Source: Calvatia gigantea (taxonomy: Eukaryota > Basidiomycota > Agaricomycetes > Agaricales > Lycoperdaceae). Taken from it: 64,000 nt of DNA. Both the position numbers and the translations under genes were made by a program. The DNA is taken from assembly GCA_025093985.1 (NCBI GenBank), contig JACAAK010000008.1, positions 1,364,001-1,428,000 on the forward strand, given 5' to 3'. Each line of letters opens with the position of its first letter. The stretch's first letter is position 1. Below the pieces are notes generated by a model, which did no database searches, had not been told where the DNA came from, and saw only the letters and a list, made by a program, of their open reading frames with translations. Positions 11,679 to 25,286 of this stretch are shown here, in pieces.

Positions 11679-14600
11679 TTAGACCTGGAGGCTCTCTGGA
11701 GGACCGAGATAGCTGGGACGAAGGTCTCCGGCATCTACAACCAATTGTCAGCTCCCGCAGTTTCAAGAAAGCTAACGAAAACCTACCGATGACAATCTTC
11801 TGAACAATAACAGTCGGTTCTATCATCCAAACCTTGAAAGTGTGTGCGCCAGGGTTGAGGTTGTGCCAGGTGCTTGTAACGGGAACAATGGCGTTGGCAA
11901 CGAATCCATCTGGACCATTCCAGGCAGCTGGCAAGTTGCCGGGTGTGGCATCAGGAATGGGTTGAAAAGTCTGGGCGTTTTGGGAGTCAAGTTGAACACC
12001 AAAGCGGAGAGGGTGATCAGTGCCAAGGGCGTTGAGCGACGGAGAGAGATAGACTGTGGCGGTAAGGTTACCGCCTTCGGTGTTAAAGGTATAGAAATCG
12101 TATTCCCTGGTTAGGAAGAATTGTTTAGGTTCCGTGAAAGGGGTCAAGTTTGGAGTTGTAACTTACAAGGAAGGGCCAGAACCGACAGCGAAAGCTTCGT
12201 CAGTGTGGGGTAGGGGAGTCATAGCGGAAAAGGTACGCCCATAGCCGGGTAATTCCTTCCAGGAGATACCATTCACAGTGTTGTTACGGGCGGCGTGGGC
12301 GGCCTCCATTGAGACAACGCCAGCTCCTTCAACAAATCCTGTGCATTTTCATAAGTATAACAGCAACAAATGCGGGCCAATTACCCTTTCAGTGTACCTT
12401 TGAATCCACCAGCGACTGAATTCTTCTGAGCATTGACAGTAACAGTGAGGGATAAACCAGCCTGGCCGGCGGCGGTGGCTTTGAAGGTAACCTGCGCGGA
12501 ATTGGAACCATCTTTCAGTTGGCTCCAGTCAGGAACTGAAACGAAGACACGTTGCTCAGGGGCCTTAGGGGAAACACTGCCCTTAGTCGTTGAAAGTTTG
12601 AGCCAAGGCGCGTCACTAGTGGCAGTGAAGGTAAAAGGGACGGGACCACCAGCCGAGACGTCGAAGTAGCGGTCAGCGATGGGTGAGAAATTGTCTAGGG
12701 AAACTGAAGGAGGGGGGCAGTTAAAACCCTGAGCACATTGGAATGGATTGTCACCAGGCCTTCATTGCAGTAACAAAGTCAGGGTGAGCGGTCCTTGCAC
12801 AGCTATTGGTGCCTACCAAGCTCCGCGAGTGCCTTCAGGCACAATTCTCATCACACCAGCCAAGGCTTGTTTTTTGCTCTGAACACGGTTGACAGCTGGC
12901 ATACTAAAATCAGATATGAGTGAGAAATTCTGGAGACAGGATAGTGTCAAGACTGACGTATTGGTCATGGGTTGTTGCCAGTAGTAATAACCAAGACGAG
13001 TCTGGTCCATCGTACTAAGGACTCAATTAGCATTGACCCCAATACAAATACCGGAGCTAACGAACTGGACCCATTTGCCATCAAGGAGAGTATGATACTC
13101 TGTTTCAAGCTCAAAATCGTGTTCAAAAAGCCTCTCCACGGTATCTGCAAGGTCGTTGGTGCTCAACTACCATTTCTCGGTCAGTATCATCCCGGCCCAG
13201 TGATTGAGGACTTAACATACCCTAGCTTGGGATGCCCTGAGGTTGTTGAGACCCGCGTAAATAATCTGACGGTTCGGCGTCAAGCGGATGCTGGGGGTTC
13301 GGTAAGAGGGAAACACACCAATTTGCCGACATTGCTGCTAGCGAGGACAGGGTAATGAACGAGCTGATAGTAGGATGGCTTGAAGGAACGAGAGAGGCTG
13401 TCATAGATAGATGTCGAAGCCTTTTCTAGTTCATCCCAAGCAGCAATGATATTTTCGGCCCTAAATTAAATTAGTCAGTCTCATTGGCACATGTTTTTGT
13501 CGCCATGGTACTCACTCGCGATAGTCAACCAAGCTATAGGTGGTGGTATTGAGGAGCTCAGGCTTTCGCCGAGCATTGTACTTAGTCAATCTAGCGACAA
13601 CGTCAACAACTTGGGTGGCCGTTTTCTCGGAGACGTCAAATTCCCGCTGGGCCCAACCCGTGACAAAGGTATTGAGATTGTCAGGGGACCAGCGGGTAGC
13701 GTTCCAGCCGTAGCCGAGGAAGAACTCAATCTCGCGTTCGTAGGGTTTGAGATCACCCACGTTGACAATCCATAGGCGGGTGGCCTCGCGGTCGACTGCG
13801 ACGGACATTTGCTCATAAATCTTCTCAATCTGACTGGTCTAGGGTCGATCCAATAGATCCCTTTTAGCTGAGGTCATAAGGTCGGTCAAATTAACTCACA
13901 ATAATCCATTTGTAATCGCGGGGGTCCCCAACCTGTAGAAGAATAATGAGAGGAAAAAATTGGTTGAGAGGACCCGGCGAACTCACATAGTCAAACTAGG
14001 GGTGATCGTTCAGTCAAAGTCTGATGGAGTACTAGATCAAACAGAAACTCACATGGTAGTAGACACCTGCACCACCGGTCCTGTTACGTTCGGACTCAAC
14101 GGGGAAGCGGCGGATGTTACCCCAGCTGTGATTCTAATGAGACAGGAATTTTGGACAATTTGACGTCGCTTACTTATCATCGGCCCACAAGAGAGTAACA
14201 TAGTCGGGAACTCGTAGACCATGGTCATAATATGCCTCAACCTCTTTGTCTAGAAGTGAGTCAGTAGCGTAAAAGGGAAATCCAGGATTTTGACTTGCAA
14301 AGAGTCCAAATCTGAGGGATAGTCGAAATGTCAAAATCTTGGCCGTAAACTTCTTTCAGGATATTGGTCTGGTCCTGAACGACCTGTTCCAATAGAGCAA
14401 TGTTGGTCTCTTCTGAGAGAGGTACTATTTCGTACAGTAAGCAATTCTGCTTTTCATCAGTGTGGAGATCACCCACAGTCTCCGAAGCCACGCATCCCCA
14501 GAGTATAGACAGAGTCGAAGCTCTTGGCACGCTCAGCACCTTCCTTCCAGTATTGCTTGATGGTGTCATTATTGGCGACATAGTCCCAGGCAATGTTTTT

Positions 14601-15743
14601 GTGGAATATACTGAACTCGACGGGAGTGGAGCGCATCATGGGTTCCTGGTGACTGGACTTCCGTCAGTAACTCTCTATCAGAAGTCAAAGGAACAGGTAC
14701 CTCGTGCCCATTGCAATACCATACAGATCGGCGAGGAACTGGTTTTGAGGATCGTCAATGGCGAACGCGCTGTATGTCATAAGTTAGGCCGTTTTGCATC
14801 AGATCCATGGAATTGCACACCTGCTCCACATAGCAGGCCAGAGGTAATTTCCTTTCAGGCGCAAGAGTAGCTCAAACCTGGAGCAAATTTTAGAGAGAAG
14901 GGAACAAGTGGGCAAGGGTGCTACGCACACTTTTGTGTAGAATTGGGCATTAAAGGGAGACCCGGTATTAGGAGCCCCAGTTCCATTGGTGAACTTGGCG
15001 GCTGCCCAGCTCTGAAGACCAGGCTGTTCATCGTTTAAGAAAATACCACGGTACTTAACGGTCGGCGAGCCGTGGGAGCACCCCGTAGGTTCAACATAGA
15101 GTTCAGGGTGTTGGGTCGTCGGAACATCAGCCCACCTATAGGGCAGTTCAAGAAGGATCTTCTTGTCAAGAATTGTCACGCACCAGTACCACGGAGAAAC
15201 ACCTTATTCAGAAATTTGTCAGGAAGGGATATCGAGGGAACATAATGGGATTTTACCGAATTGTTCGGAATGATCGTATACACCATATATCGTGCCACGC
15301 TTATCCGCTCCGATGATGACATATGCCCTTGGGACTCCAGGAAGAGGGTTCTGAACCTCAAGAGAGAGGAACGCTTCCCATTGTCCGCGGACTGAGGAAA
15401 CGTCGAGGCCAGTAGCATTGACGATGCTGTCAATGAGGGAGGACTTGCCCAGGGTACCAATAATAATGGGGGCGTCCTTGCCGACGTCCACAGCTGAGCC
15501 AGTGAGATTCGTTAAAGATGCTTTAGCACCGGTAACTCGTTGAATGTCGGCCACGAGGTCGGATGCTGCACGCTGCACGCCAGCGAAGTCATCAAAAGAA
15601 ACTAAAACAGGTGCGGCTTTGTTCTTCGCAACAACGGGAAACGTTGAATTGGAGGCTTCAAATGCGACACAGGTTGACTGTCCAATAGCAAGGGATTGGT
15701 TGAGCAGGGCACAAAGGCCTACCACAAGAAATAGCCGGGTCAT
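11679..15743 (-). CDS. Secreted GH115 xylan alpha-1,2-glucuronidase, copy 1
   Basis: The protein begins with a signal peptide (MTRLFLVVGLCALLNQSLA), then the GH115 N-terminal region (AAPVLVSFDDF, RAYVIIGADKRGTIYGVYDHSEQFG). The central landmarks are WWADVPTT, VKYRGIFLNDEQPGL, YTLGMRGFGD and a C-terminal beta domain ending DAGDLRPSYLGPPES. Many short introns interrupt the frame, and a 19-nt micro-exon at 15184-15202 encodes the GVSPWYW segment. GH115 enzymes remove (4-O-methyl-)glucuronic acid from xylan backbones, acting outside the cell during plant cell-wall breakdown. The exon junctions I checked stay open and the gene looks intact, but I did not resolve every intron. A paralogue follows upstream at 17286-21592. 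Confidence 0.88.
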
Positions 15744-17285
15744 GGGGAAACGAAAACCTTGCGGAACCAGATAAAAACCGGGACGTCGTTGGAGCTCGCA
15801 TTTTTGTAGTAGTCGTCCCCCATCTTATGTCAGTGTTCTCCAAGTCTGTAAGCACTGTTAATTCGAAGGACCTTGTGACCTGCATTGGCTAAATTTCGGA
15901 GAGCTCCAATCCATACATAAACTCCGCACTGTTGGAAACCACGTGAGTGAATTGTTTGTCAATTTCTCATTCACAGTCCCGAAAAAACCGCGAAGCGGGC
16001 TCCTGGAAGTGGTATGGAGAACAACCAAACATGAGTTGACGGGACCAGCACGGAGTTAAATTTGGTAGCAGTATGGGGAGATGGTGTTTGGTCGCCTGAA
16101 AAACTGGCCAGAGCCAGAAACGACGACCATGGTTCGGGGATATGATGATGAGAAGAAATGTGCAATTTAGTCATATCGAAGGGGAAACTAGCTTCTGAGA
16201 CCTGGGGCCTGCGTAAATGATAAATTTGGGGGTAGATAAGCTGTTGTCGTCATCTGGAGTCTGAGCAAGTTGTAGAGATTGAAATATTGACGTCAAATAC
16301 TTCCTGGTGTTGAACAACGTTGAACGCCTGGAACGACTTTGAAATCGACATCACATATTTGGTGAATTTGCCATCAAGCCTACCAGATGGACCCATCCGG
16401 ATCAACCTTTCATCCCTCAACAAAAATACAGGCTAAGTCCTTGTGAATGACGGAGGATAATAATAACACGAGGCGGGCTCAGACAAAGAGTAATGTCCAG
16501 GTCAACCGATTAGGGGTCGAAGTCAACAGCCTACAACCATAAGGCGTCCTTTGGCCCAACCTTGCTTGAAGCTTGAAGTAGTATGGAATACGCACAGCCG
16601 TAGCTATTGGAAACATAGTCTACTCCGGAAGTCGGCCCCCTGTACTGCCCATATACGGTTAATAACCACTGCCTCAAATGATACTGACCGCGGCCCGTAA
16701 CAGTGTCCGAACAAACTTTTGAAAATCGCTAGCCAAAATGCACCTGAAGGTTCAAAACGGAGGGGGCGGCCCACTGGCTATCCGGTCCTTTTGGGCACGG
16801 GTTGAATGTGCGTAGCTATACGTTACACGGCCTTCACAAAACATAGAGAGCTAAGACCCTACCAAGCGACATATATACATATAGTCGATGACGGTGCGCA
16901 TGTGTTCGAGCTTGTGGAAGGCGATTCTCGGGAACAGCGCCTACCTTTACCAATCTAGACCTGGTCAATACTTTTAAGCTTTACAAAGGGAGCCTACTTT
17001 GTATTGTTTTCATCCCCCGCAGGGGTGTACTTGCGGTCCAAGATCGCCTTTAACGTCCTTGACAGGGAAAACGGCAATGCGCTGATGATATGGAAGTACC
17101 ATCCGTAGTGTGGTTGGCGGAAGGCCCCAACGCTTCCGGAAGATAGGATCAGGGGTACCAGACATCAGTGGAGATTGGTACTCCACGACATATATATTTC
17201 GTCGGCGCTTGTATGAACATAGAGGATTCGAAAAAGTAAGATACTAGGTTCTTTAAAAAAGGGTGACATAAGTCTGGTTGCGAGA
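15744..17285. other. Spacer between the two GH115 genes
   Basis: About 1.5 kb that contains the upstream region of GH115 copy 1 and the 3' flank of copy 2, both transcribed leftwards. Only short unconnected open frames occur. I recognise no gene, repeat or specific regulator site. Confidence 0.5.
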
Positions 17286-20200
17286 TTAGATGCGAAGGCT
17301 CTCAGGTGGACCCAAGTAGCTAGGTTGCAATCCTCCCAGGTCTGTGAACACTCAGGCATTAGAATTGAGCTCGAACCAGGAAAATCTGACGTACCAATTA
17401 TAATCTTCTGCACTATCACAGTCGGTTCTGTCATCATGATCTGCCAGACAAGGCTTTGGTTGTCTGATAACAAATGAGGATGGCCTAACACATACTTTCA
17501 AGGTGTGCTTTCCAGGAGACAACCCAGTGAAGCTGGTGACAACAGGCACAATGGCATTGGCAACGAAGCCATCATATCCTGCCCAGGCAGCTGGTTGTTT
17601 TCCGGGGGGAGCATCTGGCATTGGTTGATGGACAACGGGAGTTTGCGAGTCCAGACCAACAGCCAGCGTCAAGGGACGATCCTCGCCATTGGCGTTGAGA
17701 GAAGGCGAGAGCAAGGCTGTTACAGTGATATTGCCGGATCCTCCAATGGTGTTGAAGTTGTAAAAGTCGTACTCCCTAAGGAACAGGAATGAGGAAATGA
17801 CGCGCATGAAGCACATGAGTACTTACAAGGTCGGTCCTGCTCCCACTTGGAAGGCTTCATCTGTACGAGGCCAAGGAGTGACGCCAGAAAGAGTCTTTCC
17901 GTAACCAGGCAAATTATTCCAAGCGACGCCATTGACACTCGTGTTGCGAGAAGCATGAACGGCTTCGATTGAGACAACACCATCCCCCTCCACAAAGCCT
18001 ATCATTCTGTCAGTTCAGCTGTCCGAATGCCAATGACGGTCAAACTGTACCGTGAAAATCACCAGCGGGTGCCGTTTTGATAGCATCAAAGAAGACGGTG
18101 ACCGACATGGCGGGCTGACCTTTAGCAGTCCCAGTAAAGGTAACTTGTGCGATGTTCATTCCGTTGCTGAGGCCGGACCAGTCTTTAACGCTCAAGAAAA
18201 CCCTCTTTTCAGGATCACCGGACGAGATGGAGCCAGATGAAGGAGAGATTTGAACCCAAGAAGCGTTGCTTGTGGCCTTGAAAGTGAAGGAGGCGGGTCC
18301 ACCAGCACCTACGTCGATGAAGCGGTTAGAGAACACCGAGAAGGAGTCAAGGGTGACCGTAGGTGGCGGGCAGTTGAAGCCTTGTGTGCACTGGAACGGG
18401 TTATCACCAGGCCTGTAGTCATGACATGAGAACGATTCAATAGATAACACAATCTGACGTACCAGGCCCCGCGAGAGCCTTCTGGAGCAATACGCATAAA
18501 GCCCGCCAGAGCTTGTTTACGTTTCTGAACGCGGTTAATTGCAGACATACTAAAATGACCATGAGCATGGTGATTCTAAGTTTCAGCGAGGAAACGAACA
18601 TACGAGTTTGTCATTGGTTGTTGCCAATAATAATAGCCAAGATCTGGAAATGAGTTCAGCAAACCGTCTCAAAGTAACGGTTGTATTTACAGGGTCTGGT
18701 CCATCATGCTGGCGGAATGTCAATGTCAGAGCCGTCAACACCGCTGGATTTGGAGGATACTCACTGCACCCATTTACCTATTTTACCTGAGCTTCAATAA
18801 TTACGCCAAGGGGACAAATCCCAACCACGCACCATCAAGCATTGTGTGGTACTCGTTCTCGAAGTCCCAATCATGTTCAAACAATTTTTCAGCTTTGTCG
18901 GCAAGCATGTTTGTGCTCAGCTGCCCTAATATTAGGAAAGTCTGGGAGTGGGGCCGCACAGCAATACTCACGAAAGCTTGAGAAGATCGTAAGTTGTTCA
19001 TTCCGACGGTTACGAGCTTCAAAATGCGTTCAAAACACCTATCACTATTTCATGTGCAGGGGAGCTTACCAAGCGGGCAACATTTGCGCTTGCAGTGACC
19101 GGATGATGAACCAACTGGAAGAAGGCGGGCTTGACATTTGTTGACAAAGTCGAATAGATACTGGTGGAGGCTTTTTCGAGAGTGTCCCATTCCTGCATCC
19201 ACCCTTCGGCCCTGGGAAAGCGAATCATCGTATTAGGAGCTGTATGACCTTAGCAGTATTCACCAAAGACGCACTCTCGGTAGTTAGTCAAACTAAACGT
19301 AGTCGAGTTCCACATTTCTGGCTTCCTCCTTGCATTAAACTTGGTCAAGTTGCCCACAATTTCCGCAACGAGGTTCGCCTGTTGCGGACTGAGGGCGAAC
19401 TCTCTCTGTGCCCATCCAGAGGTGAAAGTGTTGAGGTTATCCGCGTTCCATCGACTCGAATTCCATCCATATGTAAGGAAGAATTCTGTTTCGCGTTCAT
19501 AGGGCTTCAGATCACCGACGTTGAGAACCCAGAGACGCGTAGCGACGCGGTCTACAGCGGATGGACATTTGTTCATAGATCTGGATAGGTATCACCAATC
19601 AGCACAAACGCCCTTCTACTTGCAGAAAATCAACGAGCCTTCTCAATCTGACTGGTCTGATTTGCAGCGAATAAGCTTCGCGTTCGCAATTTTAGATATT
19701 ATGACATCACAACTTACAGTAATCCACTTGTAGTCTCTTGGGTCAGCAACCAAGTCAATCTATCAATTTTCAACCTTGCATGTCGCAACGGGAAGAAGCT
19801 TCGCTACTCACATGGTAGTAGACACCAGCACCGCCGGTTCTATTCCTCTCCGAAACTAATGGGAACCTTCGGATGTTACCCCATAGGTCATCCGCCCAAA
19901 GTAACGTCACATAATCTGGGACTCGCATTCCATCATCATAGTAACCCTCAACCTCTTGATCTATACTCGGTACATCAGGAGGGTCCCGCAACTGTCTAAT
20001 GGGAGAGCTTACAAAGGGTCCAGATTTGGGGGATTTGTTCAACAGTTCGCGTCCGCGCCATAGACTGTTTTCAAAATTGTTGTCTGATCTTCAATGACCG
20101 CTTGCAGGAGTTCAATATTCGTATCCTCCGACAAAGGCACTGCGAGTCACAGAACCCTTAGCTCCGCATTGCAGCTTAGAGGATGAAGGGTTACTCACAA

Positions 20201-21592
20201 TCACCGAACCCGCGCATACCCAAAGTGTAAACTGATTCGTATGGCTGGGCGCGACGAGCGCCATCCAACCAGTAATTGTAGATATTTTGTTTATTGCCGA
20301 CATAATCCCAATTGCCCTTGCCGACTAAGGAAAACTCGTTTGGTGTAGCTCTCATCATTGGTTCTTGGTGGCTGGCAGCGCATGCTCAATCATTTTCATA
20401 TAAGTCTTGGAAGTATGTATACCTGGTGCCCATGACAATACCGTACATATCGGCAAGGAATTGGTTGAGGGGGTCATCCATGCCGAACGCGCTGAGAGTA
20501 TCCAAAGAAGAAACGGGGTGCCAAATTTAGCCTGAACAATACGGAATTGACGGAGGAAGTACCCACCTCCCCCACATGGCGGGCCATAGATAGTTTACTT
20601 TCAAGCGCAACAATAACTCAAACCTTCACATGTTAATTTAGCACAGTCACAGGCACTAGGAAGGAAATCTTGACTGACAAAGTCACGTAGAAATTGTGAT
20701 TGAAGGGGGAATTCAACTTCGGAGATCCAGTCCCATTCGTGAACCTCACCATAGCCCAGTTTTGCAAACAGGGTTGCTCGTCGTTCAAGAAAATACCTCG
20801 ATATTTGACGGTTGGAGTCCCATGGGTGCATCCATCGGAAGTAACAAACAAGTTCATATGTTTGGTAGTGGGAACATCGGCCCACCTGGATGATGCACAT
20901 GATTCGTCAGTCAGAAGGGTCACAGGAAAGAAAATAGACAAATATGGGGACTATACTTACCAGTACCACGGAGATACGCCTAGATTAGTGATTCGGAGTC
21001 AGTAAAGTGGAGTAGATGCGGACCCCAACGTGCACTCGGGTATTGAGACTAATGAGGATGCATTGAAGCACCTACCGAATTGCTCAGAGTGTTCATAGAG
21101 GGCATAGATAGTGCCCCGCTTGTCCGCTCCAATGATAACATATCCCCTCTCTACACCTGGAACAGGATTCTGGACCTCCTTGGACAGGAATGCCTCCCAC
21201 TGTCCACGAATGCCAGATACGTCGAGACCAGTGGAGTTGACAATAGAATCGACCAGAGTAGAACGTCCGAGGGTACCAACAAAAACAGGTAGGGAGCCTT
21301 TAGATACAGATGAGGAGTTGGTCGCGGCGGTCAAGTTTGCCAGGGTCGGTCGGACGCCAGTAACTCTTTCAATATCAGCTACAAAATCTCCAGCGGCACG
21401 TTGAACGCCAGGCCATTCATCCGGTGAAACGAAGACAGGTGCGGCTCGCCTTTGATTGACAATGGGGAACGTATTCGCTGTAGACTGGAAGGTAACACAA
21501 GAAGGTGCGCCAATTACAGCATGCGCTCCATCCCAGAAACTTGCGAGAAGAGCAGAAAGAAGAAAGAATCGCTTGACACCTTGTAGTGCCAT
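17286..21592 (-). CDS. Secreted GH115 xylan alpha-1,2-glucuronidase, copy 2
   Basis: It has the same architecture as the neighbouring copy: signal peptide (MALQGVKRFFLLSALLASFW..AHA), GH115 N-terminal region (GYVIIGADKRGTIYALYEHSEQFG), WADVPTTKH, VKYRGIFLNDEQPCL, YTLGMRGFGD, and the C-terminal beta domain ending LGGLQPSYLGPPESLRI with a TAA at 17286-17288. A 19-nt micro-exon at 20961-20979 matches the one in copy 1, so the pair share intron positions and arose by tandem duplication. The sequences differ at many residues, so the duplication is not recent. Secreted and presumed active on glucuronoxylan, though substrate differences between the two copies cannot be read from sequence. The junctions checked are open. 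Confidence 0.88.
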
Positions 21593-22112
21593 CTTACTTC
21601 ACTCCAAGCTCGTTCCGAGAAGGCTCCCATTTATATCGCGGGAAATTAACGAAAAACAACATTTGGACCACGTTCATTTTTGCGAAGTTTGTTGCTCCAA
21701 GACAGCAGGGGAAAATTCGGCGCGGGAAGGAGCGGCTAAAGAGGGGCCGTCGAGGGGCACGCGATAATTCGGCAGTGAGAAGAAGGATCCGTTCTGGGAC
21801 CGTCCCCGGTTGCAATGCGGTTCGATTGCTATTCTTGATGCAGGTGATAAGTAACATCACGAACAAAGCATCGCTTCTTCCGTCGTCCTTCCCATGCCAG
21901 TTTGTCGAGAATACGTGCAATTGTCTCTTGTAATGCTGACTTAGGCCAGGGGAGGTTGGCGATCATGATAGATCAGTAACTGTGGGGCTAATGTACAATG
22001 GGGGGGAAATAGCATATAGTGTCCGTAAATATTTAGAGAACTAAAGAAAACAAGAAAATCTTCAGAAGGGTATCAGAGAAATCCAGGGAAGTGCTTACTA
22101 CCGCTCTAACAT
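21593..22112. other. Upstream region of GH115 copy 2
   Basis: No gene is recognised. The stretch carries the putative promoter of the minus-strand GH115 gene and the 3' flank of the small gene at 22113-22610. Confidence 0.4.
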
Positions 22113-22610
22113 TTAACCCAAGTGCCCCTGCATAGCTCCACCACGTGTACCACCTGTTGTCTCCATCAAGAGCGCATTCGCCACTTGTGTCCCGTGCTGT
22201 GTGTGATGGGCGAGAGGTTCATCATCCGAGTTATCTCCTGGAAGGACCTCGTTGTCGTCGTCATAGTCATCTTCCAGAAATTCTCTTGCCGGAGGCCCAT
22301 CGTCCTCGCTTAATCTAATCCCACCCTCTCTCCGGGCAATTGTTTTCAATCTTCCCGCAGAGTTGAGCCTAAATGAGGCCATGAGAGTAGTGTGCATGAC
22401 GATACTGACTGATGGGCGACAACTCGTCGAAGGGTATCCGCTCGCCGCCACAAGAGGAATAACACGCATAGCATACAGGTCGTAAAGAGTATGACCATTG
22501 GCATATAGCCTATAGGCTGTGGTTTCGGTTGTTCTTTGGGTTCTGATATTTTAACGATCGTCAGGTGAAATACGCGTAGCAAATAAACACGACCCACGCC
22601 CTGGAGCCAT
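22113..22610 (-). CDS. Small hypothetical protein with one hydrophobic segment
   Basis: Three exons (22610-22598, 22542-22477, 22408-22113) join in phase to 124 residues. Introns of 55 and 68 bp begin GTGGGT and GTATGC and end ATATCAG and CATCAG. The product starts MAPGQPKEQPKPQPIGYMP, has a short hydrophobic segment (MVILFTTFSIVM), then a polar acidic stretch (FLEDDYDDDNEV). I do not recognise it. It is the last host-like gene before the transposon block, and additional 5' exons may exist upstream because a possible acceptor (CTTTAG) precedes the ATG. Confidence 0.45.
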
Positions 22611-22908
22611 TACGAATCCCTAAAGTTATATGTCAGTAGACAAGAGGTGCAGGTGTCAGGATTAAGGTTAGCAGGAGGCTGGAAAAACAAGAAATGTGTG
22701 ACTAGGTTAAAGTACTCATTGACACATCCATTATGCGAAACCGTGGGAGTTTTGTCAATCCGGGCCATGAATCACATTAATCATATAATATCACAGAAAT
22801 GGATACAATATTATACTGGGACAAGATAAACTACCTCCAACATACCCGAAATCCAAACATATGTCCGCCCGACATTTATGAATAGTACTAAACACCGATG
22901 AGCTTTAA

Positions 22909-23372
22909 TCACCTGAAATCAATCAGGATCGTTACCCATCACAGAAGGTACCCAAAATCCTATTCAAAATATAAAATCATGGGATATCTCGGGACGCCCC
23001 AGAAGTTTTATTACAGATATTGAATAGATTAATAAATTATTGCGAACTACCGATCCGGGAACCCGATTGAAAAACAATAAGCAGCCATTATTGAAAATCT
23101 TTTTTTTGTCTCTGCACTGGACACCGATCCTTGCTCCGTTTTTGAATCCGCTCGGAAATCAGTACCGTGCACCGAGTCTTCCACCAATTCAAAGTCGGGA
23201 CGGGCATAAGGCTGAGTGGCCCACGAGTGGGCACGGGAGTGGGACGCTCAGGTTGGTGGCAAAAACTCCGTACTCACCCATATCTGGTATTTTGTTTTTT
23301 TGGCATCTTAGCTCGGGGTACAGTCATCAATCAGCCAACGCAACAACATCACACAATGAGACAAAACAATCT
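22909..23372 (+). repeat. Left long terminal inverted repeat of a foldback-type element
   Basis: This segment reappears in reverse complement at 61064-61501, with mostly C-to-T and G-to-A differences and a short indel near the inner end. The outer tip reads TCACCTGAAAYCAATCAGG in both arms. Removing the later Gypsy insertion (23626-60646 plus one TSD) leaves an element of about 1.6 kb with roughly 450-bp inverted ends and about 640 bp of non-coding centre. No transposase and no clear TSD were found. Confidence 0.75.
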
Positions 23373-23625
23373 CCTGGGTCGAGTTCTTCACCAATTGGCC
23401 TCAAACCTTTTGTAAAATATGTAGTTCAATAACTGCTGTAAAGATAAAGTAATTGTGCTAGGATGCTGTTTCAGGAAATTCCAAAATTTTGACTTTTATG
23501 CCTCAATTTTCCTCAAATTAATGTGTTTCAAAAATCCTGAGCACAATATATATGAGGGACTGAAGTACAACATCATGTAAACTACAAAAGATGGTAAGTT
23601 ACAGTTATGTGGAATAACCAGTACA
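23373..23625. other. Left half of the foldback element centre
   Basis: Non-coding AT-rich sequence between the left inverted repeat and the Gypsy C1 insertion. It ends in the C1 target-site duplication GTACA (23621-23625). The other half is at 60652-61063. Confidence 0.6.
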
Positions 23626-23681
23626 TGTTATGAACTTCTACCGATCAAGTTGTATTCTGCTATCATCTGCATTCCTATCTA

Positions 23682-25286
23682 CAGTAAGGGACAAAACCCT
23701 TCCAATGATTTTGACTTTTTCATGAAATCTCAAATAACTCAGCAACCACTAAGCCAATTCATTTCAAATTTTAAATGAAGGTAGTCATGCTTCTTATCTA
23801 CAAATATGTTTAAGCATTTAATATTATACTTTGTTTCTATGGAGATATGAATTATTGAATATTATGAGTGCATTGGAAGGGTTTTGTCCCTCATCTTCTC
23901 CAGGCACATAACTCTGTTTACTGCTCTCAAACAAATTCAAATAAAATCATATGATGAGAGTAGATTGTGTATAAAGATGAAAGCTTACTTCTCCAGGCCA
24001 AAGTAACCCAATAACTTATCTTCTGTTGACATGAAACCTCTCTCTTCTTCTTAGATTGATCATATCCTCTTTCTCCTTGACAAAGGACATACTGCTACCC
24101 AAATTGCTTCCACTACTGGTTATTCCCTCAGTACTATCTCTAGAGTTCACTCTAAACATAGGCCAACAATTTCCAAATCCACTGGTGGCTGTCCAAGCAA
24201 GCTTTCCCCCTCTGATACCAAATATGCTATTCGACTTCTCACCTCTTGCAAGGCCGATAATGCCTCTCAGGTCACAAAGGCCCTCCAAAATGTTACCAAC
24301 CAACCTGTTTCATCCAAAACAATTTGAAGGACACTCAAAAGGACAGGGATGAAGGCTGTAGTGAAGAGAAAACAGCCTTTACTCACTAGGGTTCACAAGC
24401 AGAAGAGGCTGGTGTTTGCAAAAACATATGCAAACTGGACTGTGGAGGACTGGAAGCAGGTAGTTTGGACAGATGAGACTAAAATCAATTGGATGGGGTC
24501 AGATGGAAGGCATTGGGTGTGGAAAACAGCAGGAGAGGGGCTTAGTGACAGGCTAGTGAATGGAACTGTCAAGTTTGGAGGAGGTTCTTGCATGATATGG
24601 GGGTGCATGCTATGGCAGGGGCCTGGCCATATACACCACATTGAAGGTACCATGGATGGTGACCTTTATGTTCGCATTTTGGATGACAAACTTTACCAAA
24701 GTCTCAAGAAATACAGGAAGAAGAAGTGGCAAGTCCTTTTCCAACAGGACAATGACTCCAAACACACAAGCAAAAAAGCAAAAAAGTGGCTTGAAAACAG
24801 TGGTTTAAAGGTTATGGAGTGGCCACCACAGTCCCCAGACCTTAATCCCATTGAACAGCTCTGGACTTATGTCAAAAACAGGCTAGAAGAGTATGAAAAC
24901 TACCCTTCCAGCATAACTGAACTCAGAGAAAGGGTGGATATAGAATGGGGCAAAATTCCTGCATCAGTGTGTTAGAATTTGATAGAGAGTATGCCTAGGA
25001 GGGTTCAGGCTGTTTTACAGGCCAAAGGGGGCTATACAAAGTACTAGAGAACTGATTTTGTGTAGTTTCAGACAGAAGGACAAAACCCTTCCAATGGACT
25101 CATAATGTTGATTAATTCATATCACCACAGGAACTTAATATTACATAATGCTGTTTATACCTATTTGTAGATAAGATACAAGACTACCTACATTTAAATT
25201 CTGAAGTGGATACCTTTACTGGTTGCTGAGTTATTTGAGATTTCATGAAAAAGTCAAAATCATTGGAAGAGTTTTGTCCCTTACTG
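23682..25286 (+). mobile_element. Tc1/mariner (DD34E) element M1, decayed
   Basis: It is 1605 bp, begins CAGTAAGGGACAAAACC and ends in the reverse complement, and is flanked by TA (23680-23681 and 25287-25288). Terminal repeats are about 210 bp, and each is itself bounded by an outer and an oppositely oriented inner copy of a GGACAAAACCCTTCCAATG-like motif. It is the same length as the intact copy at 31148-32752 but diverged from it. Confidence 0.92.
24031..25047 (+). pseudogene. Tc1/mariner transposase, three nonsense mutations
   Basis: The reading frame aligns end to end with the intact transposase at 31386-32459. It has an N-terminal helix-turn-helix region (GHTATQIASTTGYSLSTISR) and the DDE residues in WTDETK, QQDNDSKH and SPDLNPIE. 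In-frame stops lie at about 24052 (TAG where the sister has CAG), about 24326 (TGA where the sister has an Arg CGN) and 24973 (TAG for CAG). All are C-to-T changes. The longest remaining open part is 24349-24975. It cannot make a full transposase. Confidence 0.88.
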
